A stretch of 6,000 nt of DNA, taken from positions 1 to 6,000 of the forward strand of contig JAFZEK010000261.1 in assembly GCA_017560705.1 (NCBI GenBank), written 5' to 3'. This DNA is from Bacteroidales bacterium (GTDB taxonomy: Bacteria; Bacteroidota; Bacteroidia; Bacteroidales; P3). The position numbers and the translations under genes were made by a program. Below are positions 1-5,379 of this stretch, one piece after another. Under the pieces are notes generated by a model that saw nothing but the letters and a program-made list of their open reading frames with translations, ran no database searches and was not told where the DNA came from. How positions within the stretch are numbered: the stretch's first letter is position 1; every line of letters starts with the position of its first letter.

Positions 1-547
1 CCGAAGTATCTTCGCCCATAAAATGAGGAGACCAATCATCATAGTCGGTATTATATTTTTCCAAACTGACGATAGTGTGTCTTGTGCGTTCGGTAAGCAG
101 CTTGCTTAATCCTTTCAAAGACTCTCTGCGTTCTCTAGCAAAATTATCATCGGGTTGTAGTTTTAGGTAATTGTCGTAATGCTGAGTAGCTTCTTCAAAG
201 CGGTTTTGGAAGCGATACATTTCAGCCATGTAGAAATAAATCTTAGGCTCTACAATGTAATATTTCGCATTTCTTATCAACCGATTGTATATAAGCTCTG
301 CCTTAGGATAGTTATTCATAAGTCGATAACATTCTCCTATCTGAAAATTAATTCTGTTTTTCTCAGCTCGGTTTGATTTGATTCTTTTCAAAGCTTCTTG
401 ATAGCTTTCTAATGCTTCAACATACTGCTTTTGCTCGAACAAATTATCTGCATTTACTGTGATACTTTTTTTCTGTCCGAAGCTAAAAACCACACAAAAA
501 AGTGCTGTTGTAAGTACGAATAAACCTTTTTTGAACACTTTCATCAT
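1..547 (-). CDS. Secreted TPR protein with start of a PD40-like propeller (PorE-like OmpA-family protein), N-terminal part
   Basis: The reading frame runs from ATG at 547 (a second ATG follows at 544) off the window edge, giving 182 residues without a stop. Residues 1-24 look like a type I signal peptide: a Lys-rich start, a hydrophobic core and a likely cut near FSFG/QKK. No lipobox Cys is placed correctly, so a periplasmic or outer-membrane-associated protein is inferred. Three TPR-like helical pairs follow at about residues 32-60, 66-98 and 101-133 (for example GECYRLMNNYPKAELIYNRL). The last residues, NTDYDDWSPHFMGEDTS, resemble the first blade of a PD40/WD40-like propeller. In Bacteroidota the order signal peptide, TPR, PD40, carboxypeptidase-regulatory-like domain, OmpA-C is typical of PorE and relatives, some of which anchor the type IX secretion machinery to peptidoglycan. 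The C-terminal domains lie outside the window, so the PorE assignment is inference; a TPR/PD40 protein is the safe call. Confidence 0.75.
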   Translation of the reverse strand, partial: MMKVFKKGLFVLTTALFCVVFSFGQKKSITVNADNLFEQKQYVEALESYQEALKRIKSNRAEKNRINFQIGECYRLMNNYPKAELIYNRLIRNAKYYIVEPKIYFYMAEMYRFQNRFEEATQHYDNYLKLQPDDNFARERRESLKGLSKLLTERTRHTIVSLEKYNTDYDDWSPHFMGEDTS

Positions 548-630
548 CTATATTTTACTATATTACTATTTTAATATTCAATTTATTGCAAGTATTTTTT
601 GCTCTAAAACTTTGTTTAAAATATTCCGCT

Positions 631-655
631 AAGATACATTATTTTTTTGTATCTT
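631..655. repeat. Perfect 7-bp inverted repeat with 11-nt spacer
   Basis: AAGATAC at 631-637 and GTATCTT at 649-655 are perfect inverted arms around an A/T-only spacer. The repeat lies in the 156-bp gap between the stop of the AI-2E-family gene (704) and the start of the TPR gene (547). No T-run follows it in the minus direction, so it is not a convincing intrinsic terminator for the upstream gene. It lies 84-108 nt upstream of the TPR gene start, where a regulator site would be possible. I found no clean TAnnTTTG box for the TPR gene. Chance in AT-rich DNA is a real alternative. Confidence 0.3.
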
Positions 656-703
656 GAAAATTTTTCTCTATTTGTGTATACGTAATTCTTTCTTTTTTGT
701 TTC

Positions 704-1804
704 CTAGAAACCCCTAATAAAGTTTTGGACGAACCTAGAATTGCTATAAAATTCTTTTACTATAATACGCATAAGTGTGTATAAAGGGATTGCTATTATC
801 ATACCCAATATACCCCCTACTTCACCTGCTATTAATATAACCAAAAATATTTCCAAAGGATGTGCTTTTACACTCTTGGAATATATAAACGGCTGAATTA
901 CGAAATCATCTATAAGTTTTACTCCTATAAATATGCCACCATAGGTGAGTGTGAGAGGCATTATTTCAAAGCCTACTCCTCCACTTATCATCGAGGCAAG
1001 CAATATAAGATAACTTATCAATGAACCAATGATAGCTCCCACATAGGGCACTATGACCAATATACCACAGCAAAATGCTAGTAGCAATGCATTAGGGAAG
1101 CCCGAAAAACGGAAACCTACAAACAGCAACAGTGTAACTAAAAGTATCTCGCATAGCAACCCTATAAAGTATCGTGATATAAGGTAGCGAGAATTTTTTA
1201 GCACATGTTCCGTTTCGTCCACATAGTCCAAAGGCACAGCAGAGTATATAAGCTTAGTTATATAATCCTTATCTCGCAAAAAGAAGAAGGTAATAAACAG
1301 AGTGACAAATATACCCAAGAATAAATCCACCGTAGCCGAGAATATATCGGAAAATATGATGTCGAACCTAGTAGTTTTTAAAGCGTTCAGCAGTTCTTTG
1401 TTTATCATAGCTTCCAACGAGGCTTCTGCTTCTATTAATCCGTAATCTATTAGATATTGTTTTGCTATGCTACTACATTTCTCTGCATATTGAACTATGT
1501 TTGTAGTATCCATACTAGCAAGTTGTATTGCTTGAGAAAAGAGCATTGGGAAAAACCAATATAACAACATAAACAATACTCCTAGAATGATAAGAAGTGT
1601 GGATATTGCAGATATATTCTTACCCATACGCACCTTGCCTATGCGAATACGTTGAAACATCTGCATAAGAGGGTTGCCTATAAGGGATAGAATAATAGCT
1701 AGCACTATACAGCATGTTATGAATTTAAAATACCACGCCAATAGCACTACGACTGATATTCCAGCCACCACTGCCAGTGTTTTATATATTTTCTTTTTAT
1801 TCAT
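704..1804 (-). CDS. AI-2E family (PerM/UPF0118) transporter, integral membrane protein
   Basis: This 366-residue protein has the full length and layout of the AI-2E family permeases (Pfam PF01594). Hydrophobic segments lie at about residues 8-25, 28-43, 67-88, 157-177, 212-232, 237-270, 283-297 and 315-345. A soluble stretch at about 95-150 separates the N-terminal and C-terminal bundles. Family hallmarks are FFLRDKDY (174-181), the GFPNALLLAF to IVPYVGAIIG region (235-260), DDFVIQPFIY (299-308) and PLEIFLVILIAGEVGGILGM (316-335). Members sit in the inner membrane. A few export autoinducer-2 or exchange sodium for protons, but the substrate of most is unknown and cannot be read here. The ATG at 1804 begins 11 nt after the queD stop, so the two genes are probably cotranscribed. 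Family assignment is secure; substrate is unassigned. Confidence 0.9.
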   Translation of the reverse strand: MNKKKIYKTLAVVAGISVVVLLAWYFKFITCCIVLAIILSLIGNPLMQMFQRIRIGKVRMGKNISAISTLLIILGVLFMLLYWFFPMLFSQAIQLASMDTTNIVQYAEKCSSIAKQYLIDYGLIEAEASLEAMINKELLNALKTTRFDIIFSDIFSATVDLFLGIFVTLFITFFFLRDKDYITKLIYSAVPLDYVDETEHVLKNSRYLISRYFIGLLCEILLVTLLLFVGFRFSGFPNALLLAFCCGILVIVPYVGAIIGSLISYLILLASMISGGVGFEIMPLTLTYGGIFIGVKLIDDFVIQPFIYSKSVKAHPLEIFLVILIAGEVGGILGMIIAIPLYTLMRIIVKEFYSNSRFVQNFIRGF

Positions 1805-1815
1805 TGTTAGTTTTT

Positions 1816-2235
1816 TTATATTACCAACTCGGCGTAGGAAGTGGCAGTTTCATACATACGTAGTTTGCATAGCTTTACGCCTTCAGGAAGCTTATCCTTT
1901 AGTAGCTCGTAGAAGTAGATAAGCATATTTTCGCATGTAGGCTGAAACGATGTACGTATAAGCTTAGTGTTCAAAGTGTTTTCAAACACAGCTTTTTCAT
2001 TAAGCACCAATGCATGGTCGTAGGTATCAATGATATTTTCATGTACAATGCGTTTTAAATCGCCAAAATCCATAACCATTCCACATTTGGATGAGTTAGT
2101 GTCCGGATTAGGTTCTCCTTCTATTGTTATGTATAGCTTATAGGAGTGCCCATGTATGTTTTTGCAATGCCCATCGTAGTTCATGAGTGCATGTGCCATT
2201 TCAAAATCAAACTGTTTTGTCAATTGTACTTTCAT
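1816..2235 (-). CDS. queD: 6-carboxy-5,6,7,8-tetrahydropterin synthase (QueD, PTPS family)
   Basis: QueD converts 7,8-dihydroneopterin triphosphate to 6-carboxytetrahydropterin, an early step of queuosine (7-deazaguanine) synthesis in the cytoplasm. From the chosen start the protein has 139 residues. The zinc ligands are H15 (in FEMAHAL) and H28/H30 (in IHGHSY); the catalytic Cys is C24 (GHCKN) and the catalytic Asp-His pair is D73-H74 (DHALVLN). GMVMDFGDLK (52-61), PTCENM (99-104) and E129 (MYETATSYAE) complete the family signature. An in-frame ATG at 2295 would add 20 residues (KIFVLEQTKGLG...), which precede the usual family N-terminus. The start MKVQLTKQFDFEMAHA at 2235 fits the family better. 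The queE and queC genes are not adjacent. A eukaryotic-type 6-pyruvoyl-tetrahydropterin synthase is the alternative, but a bacterial protein with CxxxHGH spacing favours QueD. Confidence 0.9.
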   Translation of the reverse strand: MKVQLTKQFDFEMAHALMNYDGHCKNIHGHSYKLYITIEGEPNPDTNSSKCGMVMDFGDLKRIVHENIIDTYDHALVLNEKAVFENTLNTKLIRTSFQPTCENMLIYFYELLKDKLPEGVKLCKLRMYETATSYAELVI

Positions 2236-2464
2236 TGTATATATACTTTGATATGTTCCTAAACCTTTTGTTTGTTCTAGAACGAATATTTTCATCTTTT
2301 ATTTTGGCATACATTGTTTTTGTTTTGATGTATTTTTCCAGAGATAGTTCCACATAGGCAAACAGACTGTTTTTGTGCGTAAACAGTATAGGCATATATC
2401 TATGTATATAATATCCTTTCATCCTCAAAACATGAAAGTTGTGAATATGTTTCAACAAAACTCC

Positions 2465-2472
2465 CAAAGCTA
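2465..2472 (-). promoter_or_regulatory. Possible -7 element for the queD / AI-2E transporter unit
   Basis: On the minus strand TAGCTTTG matches the Bacteroidota -7 consensus TAnnTTTG. No TTG or TTTG box is found at the expected 19-nt distance, so support is only from the -7 match. It is the best match I found between queD and its divergent neighbour. A closer, less canonical promoter is possible. Confidence 0.25.
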
Positions 2473-2613
2473 TGGCAAAATTAATATTTTTTCAGCCTTT
2501 ATATTCCATATCCTTTTGCAAAACAAGCTTGTGCGATGACAAAATTTGTTTCATCTTAGATATTGAAACAAAGTGTATTAGTTTTCCAATTAATGTAAAA
2601 TGCAATCTATTAT

Positions 2614-2644
2614 TTTGTTATCATAAAAAAGAGGTGTATCTTTG
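2614..2644 (+). promoter_or_regulatory. Bacteroidota sigma-ABfr type promoter for the YitT-family gene
   Basis: A -33 box TTTG at 2614-2617 and a -7 box TATCTTTG at 2637-2644 are separated by exactly 19 nt, the ideal spacing of the Bacteroidota primary sigma factor consensus. Transcription would begin near 2651, leaving a leader of about 35 nt rich in A and T with no Shine-Dalgarno sequence before the ATG at 2687. Confidence 0.85.
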
Positions 2645-2686
2645 CACGCTTTAATGAAGAATATTTAACAGTAAAAATACATTTTA

Positions 2687-3685
2687 ATGGAACAAACACA
2701 AAACAAAGTAAAAGCATGGTTTGGACAACTTGTAGATCCGAACGAAAAGATTTTCTCAAAACAATGGTTCAAATCTTACGCACTCATTGTTTTCGGTACA
2801 CTATTATTCGTAATAGCCGACGTTATTTTTGCTATGCCTTACCACTTGGCACCTGGTGGAGTTTACGGCTTGGCCAATGTGCTTACAGCTCTTACAGGTA
2901 CTCCTCTTACTATTTTCCTTATATCGATGGAAGTACCTTTATTGGTAATAGGTAGTATAATTTTAGGACCAAAATTCGGTATTAAAACCATCGTGTCAAT
3001 AGTTTTAGGATGGGTATTCACTCACTTTATTGAAACTTATTGGGGATACGAACCTCTTATCCACGTAGGTGAGTTCTTTACTTCTGTTCAAAACTTACCT
3101 TTCGATGCTATGCAAATAACCAACGAAGCTCGCTACTTCATTCCAGACTACTTGCTTAACACTCTTATAGCTGGATTGTTATACGGCGTAGGTATTGGTA
3201 TGATTTTTAAATCTGGTGCCACTTCGGGCGGTTCGGACATCGTATCTATGATTATAAACAAATACTCCGGTATTTCCTTAGGTACACTAGTTATCATAGT
3301 GGATTCTTGCATTGCTCTTTCTACTCTTTTCATCACTCCAGACCTTCGTTTGCCTGCTTACTCAGTGCTTCTTATATTCATCGAAGGTAAAATTATCGAC
3401 GTAGTGATAGATGGATTTAAAAGCTACAAAACTGTGATGATAGTATCTGACAATACTGAAGCTGTAAAAACTGCTATAACAAACGACTTAAAACGCGGTT
3501 CTTCTTGCTTCGAAGCTAAAGGCATGTACAAAGGTGTTGAACGCTCTATGATATACATCACTATATCTAAACGCGAATATGTTCAACTTAAGAAAGCTAT
3601 ACTAGACATTGACCCTAACGCATTCGTTAATGTTGTAGATAGCAGCGAAGTAATGGGCGAAGGTTTTAAACCTATCTCGGCTTAA
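2687..3685 (+). CDS. YitT family membrane protein with C-terminal DUF2179 domain
   Basis: This is a 332-residue inner-membrane protein of the YitT family (Pfam PF02588 followed by DUF2179, PF10035). An N-terminal cytoplasmic stretch of about 28 residues precedes hydrophobic segments at roughly 30-50, 58-70, 74-93, 98-115, 156-174, 197-216 and 222-241. Signature motifs are APGGVYGLANVL (55-66) and SGATSGGSDIV (176-186). The soluble C-terminal domain (about 245-330) has the family pattern SYKTVMIVSD, KRGSSCFEAKGMYKG, KREYVQLKKAILDIDPNAF and the GEGF end. The molecular function of the family is not established, so none is given. A polar stretch around residues 118-150 makes the protein somewhat longer than the usual 280-300 residues. 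It is preceded by its own strong promoter and followed about 130 nt later by an intrinsic terminator, so it appears monocistronic. Confidence 0.92.
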   Translation: MEQTQNKVKAWFGQLVDPNEKIFSKQWFKSYALIVFGTLLFVIADVIFAMPYHLAPGGVYGLANVLTALTGTPLTIFLISMEVPLLVIGSIILGPKFGIKTIVSIVLGWVFTHFIETYWGYEPLIHVGEFFTSVQNLPFDAMQITNEARYFIPDYLLNTLIAGLLYGVGIGMIFKSGATSGGSDIVSMIINKYSGISLGTLVIIVDSCIALSTLFITPDLRLPAYSVLLIFIEGKIIDVVIDGFKSYKTVMIVSDNTEAVKTAITNDLKRGSSCFEAKGMYKGVERSMIYITISKREYVQLKKAILDIDPNAFVNVVDSSEVMGEGFKPISA

Positions 3686-3818
3686 TTATTTCTTTGCTTT
3701 CATCATATATAGTTGAAAAGAAAAATCATTGCTATATGCTGAGGCATTCTTTCAATGACAATTCCTTTCCACTATAATGATTTAGTAAGAATATGTGATA
3801 TATATTATTTATTGGTTT

Positions 3819-3852
3819 AAAAAGACTCTTTCCTTGTGAAAGGGTCTTTTTT
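3819..3852 (+). terminator. Intrinsic terminator of the YitT-family gene
   Basis: A 14-bp stem forms between AAAAAGACTCTTTC (3819-3832) and GAAAGGGTCTTTTT (3838-3851), with a single T-G wobble and a 5-nt loop CTTGT. The 3' arm ends in a run of six T. An A-run at the 5' side means it could also work in the minus direction. It lies 133 nt after the stop codon at 3685. Confidence 0.88.
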
Positions 3853-3900
3853 ATTTTCAACACTGTGAATATTCCTATTTTACGGACGCACATGAACACC

Positions 3901-3910
3901 TAGTCGACTA
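3901..3910. repeat. Perfect 10-bp palindrome TAGTCGACTA
   Basis: TAGTCGACTA is its own reverse complement. Outside it, AACA (3895-3898) and TGTT (3911-3914) add further symmetry, offset by two bases. It sits 49 nt beyond the terminator of the YitT-family gene, in sequence with no gene. It may be a protein-binding site or may be chance. Confidence 0.3.
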
Positions 3911-4182
3911 TGTTTGGACAGCAAATTGTATAAAATAAAAAGTAAGAATAGTAATATCCGAACAAGTAAAGTTTACCACAATTCAGCTTCGCTTCCATCA
4001 TTAACATCAGTGCTAAAACTTCAATATATTAACAAGCCTTATTTTAACATGCAAAACGCCATTCTTTCGTATTTTTGGACGAATATCGCAATATAAAAGA
4101 ATTTAAAGAACAACACATTGATAATCAAATATATTATTTTCTTCAAAAATCAAGACAACACCTCTTGACTAGCAAACCTAGG

Positions 4183-4329
4183 TATTCTTGTGATGAAAGT
4201 ATAGCATCTACACGATGAAACCGGGGTTCTCTCGTGATGTAAGTATGCTTCCCACGTGATGAAAATCCCACAACTACACGATGAAATCACGCCGTTTCCA
4301 CCATTAAAGTATAGTAACCCCACGAGCTG
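4183..4329. repeat. Tandem array of degenerate 22-bp units (minisatellite)
   Basis: Six consecutive 22-bp units begin at 4183, 4205, 4227, 4249, 4271 and 4293. A partial seventh begins at 4315 (TAACCCCACGAG), and a very eroded copy may precede the array at 4161-4182. The shared core is CACGTGATGAAAGTATAG. The GATGAAA part is kept in units 1, 2, 4 and 5, and changed to GATGTAA in unit 3 and CATTAAA in unit 6. The tail AAGTATAG is exact in units 1 and 6 and nearly so in unit 3. Units 2 and 5 form a subtype with ACACGATG and match at 17 of 22 positions. A 22-bp period is not a multiple of three and stops interrupt it, so it is not a coding repeat. There are no unique spacers, so it is not CRISPR. 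Its look recalls the short tandem bricks reported within MITE-type elements of Porphyromonas gingivalis, but I see no terminal inverted repeats here. Confidence 0.85.
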
Positions 4330-4413
4330 TTTAACATTTAAAGATTTTATTTAACATTACATACCGATAAAGAGAAAATATTACGGAGTATCGTTTTTTC
4401 ACCCGATGTATAC

Positions 4414-4505
4414 AAAAAAAAGACCTTTAATAACCACTCATGCAAAGCTAAAAACTATAATATCATCCACTCCTAGCCTGCACATGATTGGTTTCCAAAG
4501 GTCTT
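4414..4505 (-). terminator. Long-hairpin intrinsic terminator of mntP
   Basis: Read on the minus strand, AAGACCTTT...CATG (4505-4483) pairs with CATG...AAAGGTCTT (4442-4420). The arms are 23 nt each and pair at 19 positions, with one 3-nt internal mismatch and one single mismatch. The transcript then runs into eight consecutive T (4421-4414). Between the arms are 40 nt in which GCTA (4477-4474) can pair with TAGC (4450-4447), extending the stalk. The 5' arm begins 23 nt after the mntP stop at 4529. The stem with a T-run makes this an intrinsic terminator, though far longer than the usual 6-14 bp stem. Confidence 0.85.
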
Positions 4506-4528
4506 GTTAATATCTCTTCAGCCGTAAA

Positions 4529-5098
4529 TTATAGAACTAGAACACCTGTGTGTTCCAATACTATCTTCACTCCTAAAAGTATAAGTATGGCACCTCCTAC
4601 AAATTCAGCTTTGTTTTTGTGCTTGTTACCAAACAAAGAACCTATTTTCATTCCGCCTACGGAGAATGCAAAAGTAGTGACACCTATACAAAGTACCGAT
4701 GTCCAAATATTTACATTGAGAAACGACAAGGAAATTCCCACCGCCAAAGCATCTATACTAGTAGCTACAGCCAGCATAAACATGGTCTTGAAGTCCATAG
4801 AATCGTCCATATCTTCTTCTTTTTTTATAGAAAGGGATTCTCTGACCATGTTGGCACCTATAATGGCAAGCAATCCACTAGCCACCCAATGGTCAAACGA
4901 ACTTATCTGTTCAATGAATGCTCCTCCTAGGAAGTAGCCTATAATGGGCATAAGAGCTTGAAAACCTCCAAACCAAAGACCCGCAAGCAAATACTTCTTT
5001 ATATTTACCTTTCCTATAGCTAATCCTTTGCAAATGCTCACTGCAAAAGCGTCCATGCTTACTGCAATAGCCAAACCTAATAACGTAATTAATTCCAT
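4529..5098 (-). CDS. mntP: Manganese efflux pump MntP
   Basis: MntP exports Mn2+ across the inner membrane and protects cells from manganese excess. The 189-residue product matches the length of the E. coli protein (188) and the family Mntp (PF02659, formerly DUF204). It shows the internal duplication of the family. Each half has an acidic helix motif, SMDAFAVS with D16 and SIDALAVG with D116, the aspartates known to be needed for export in E. coli. Six hydrophobic segments are visible at about 3-21, 36-60, 69-86, 104-122, 132-152 and 167-186, with an acidic cytoplasmic loop (KKEEDMDDSMD) between the halves. ATG at 5098 is the only sensible start. The gene has its own promoter and its own terminator, so it is monocistronic. 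The leader is about 70 nt, and I see no yybP-ykoY manganese riboswitch in it. Confidence 0.95.
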   Translation of the reverse strand: MELITLLGLAIAVSMDAFAVSICKGLAIGKVNIKKYLLAGLWFGGFQALMPIIGYFLGGAFIEQISSFDHWVASGLLAIIGANMVRESLSIKKEEDMDDSMDFKTMFMLAVATSIDALAVGISLSFLNVNIWTSVLCIGVTTFAFSVGGMKIGSLFGNKHKNKAEFVGGAILILLGVKIVLEHTGVLVL

Positions 5099-5143
5099 TT
5101 ACGAAGATGTTTTGTTTTTATATTGTTCTGATTTTTAGCGAAA

Positions 5144-5173
5144 CAAAGAGATAAGAAAACTCTTTTCTCTTTG
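5144..5173. repeat. Inverted repeat CAAAGAG/CTCTTTG at the mntP transcription start
   Basis: CAAAGAG (5144-5150) and CTCTTTG (5167-5173) are perfect 7-bp arms 16 nt apart. They lie immediately downstream of the mntP -7 element, over the expected start of transcription. Between them GAAAA and TTTTC can add a second short stem. The position suits an operator or a structured 5' end. No regulator is identified. Confidence 0.35.
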
Positions 5174-5181
5174 CAAAGGTA
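5174..5181 (-). promoter_or_regulatory. -7 promoter element of mntP
   Basis: On the minus strand TACCTTTG (5181-5174) matches TAnnTTTG and is followed by CA, like the other promoters here. The best upstream TTTTG lies 23 nt away rather than 19, so the -33 box is weak. This could mean help from an activator. Transcription should start near 5167, about 70 nt before the ATG. Confidence 0.7.
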
Positions 5182-5345
5182 CGAAAAAACTTTGGATAAC
5201 ACTTCAAAATCCACAGCTTATTGCATTCTATATGTGAAATATAAAGAATAGCCACAGAGGGCTGTGTGTAGATTTTTCGGTCAATAAAGCAGAAGAATGC
5301 TCTTTTATTTCTCTTTTTAGAGCAAAGAGTGTGAAGAAAAAATCG

Positions 5346-5353
5346 TATCTTTG
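5346..5353 (+). promoter_or_regulatory. -7 promoter element of the 5380 gene (and probably mnmE)
   Basis: TATCTTTG followed by CA matches the Bacteroidota -7 consensus, 26 nt before the ATG at 5380, which gives a leader of about 20 nt. No TTG box lies at the 19-nt distance; that place is occupied by CAAAGAG (5323-5329), one arm of a CTCTTT/AAAGAG inverted repeat beginning at 5311. Confidence 0.7.
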
Positions 5354-5379
5354 CAACATTAAATTATAACTTTAGATAT

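Larger units (their letters stand above)
2236..2686. other. Divergent intergenic region between queD and the YitT-family gene
   Basis: These 451 bp carry the leaders of two divergent genes. The right end holds a clear promoter for the gene at 2687. Towards queD there is only a weak TAGCTTTG at 2472-2465, which would imply a leader of roughly 220 nt. That putative leader contains two short perfect inverted repeats: CTTTCAT/ATGAAAG (2416-2422 and 2432-2438) and ACTGTTT/AAACAGT (2366-2372 and 2381-2387). Short open frames exist on both strands, but they start with TTG or have no family resemblance, so I do not call genes. No tRNA and no preQ1 riboswitch motif is visible. Confidence 0.5.
3686..4528. 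other. 843-bp non-coding region between convergent genes
   Basis: This gap lies between the tail ends of the YitT-family gene (plus) and mntP (minus). From left to right it holds: a presumed 3' untranslated region with 8-bp inverted arms AAATCATT/AATGATTT (3723-3730 and 3776-3783); an intrinsic terminator (3819-3852); a perfect 10-bp palindrome (3901-3910); about 270 bp with nothing recognisable; a tandem array of 22-bp units (4183-4329); a direct repeat TTTAACATT at 4330-4338 and 4350-4358; and the mntP terminator (4414-4505). The only open frame of note (3914-4096, 60 codons) has no recognisable features and I do not call it. No transposase remnant or tRNA is seen. Confidence 0.6.

Noticed and set aside
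179..376. 65-codon open frame on the plus strand opposite the TPR gene
   Set aside because: It is antisense to clear TPR repeats and has no support of its own.
631..655. Intrinsic terminator of the AI-2E family gene
   Set aside because: The inverted repeat has a weak 7-bp AT-rich stem and is not followed by a T-run in the minus direction, so it is listed only as an inverted repeat.
2236..2465. preQ1 riboswitch upstream of queD
   Set aside because: I looked for the short stem-loop followed by the A-rich tail of the preQ1-I class and did not find it. The hairpins present do not have its conserved loop.
2207..2467. 86-codon open frame on the minus strand overlapping the start of queD
   Set aside because: It begins with TTG, overlaps the well-supported queD start, has no recognisable family features and lies in the presumed queD leader. 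It is more likely a chance frame in AT-rich DNA.
2472..2654. 60-codon open frame on the plus strand before the YitT-family gene
   Set aside because: It runs through the strong promoter of the following gene and ends 10 nt after the -7 box, has no promoter of its own and no family resemblance.
3914..4096. 60-codon open frame in the convergent intergenic region
   Set aside because: No promoter box of the local type precedes it, composition is that of random AT-rich sequence, and no motif or helix pattern is seen.
4183..4329. CRISPR array
   Set aside because: The period is only 22 bp, units are contiguous and degenerate, there are no spacers of 25-40 nt and no cas genes are nearby.
4488..4937. 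149-codon open frame on the plus strand opposite mntP
   Set aside because: It is the antisense shadow of mntP, whose family motifs and paired aspartates are unmistakable on the other strand, and it starts inside the mntP terminator hairpin.
5099..5170. yybP-ykoY manganese riboswitch upstream of mntP
   Set aside because: The leader is only about 70 nt from the likely transcription start and lacks the two conserved loop motifs of this riboswitch.
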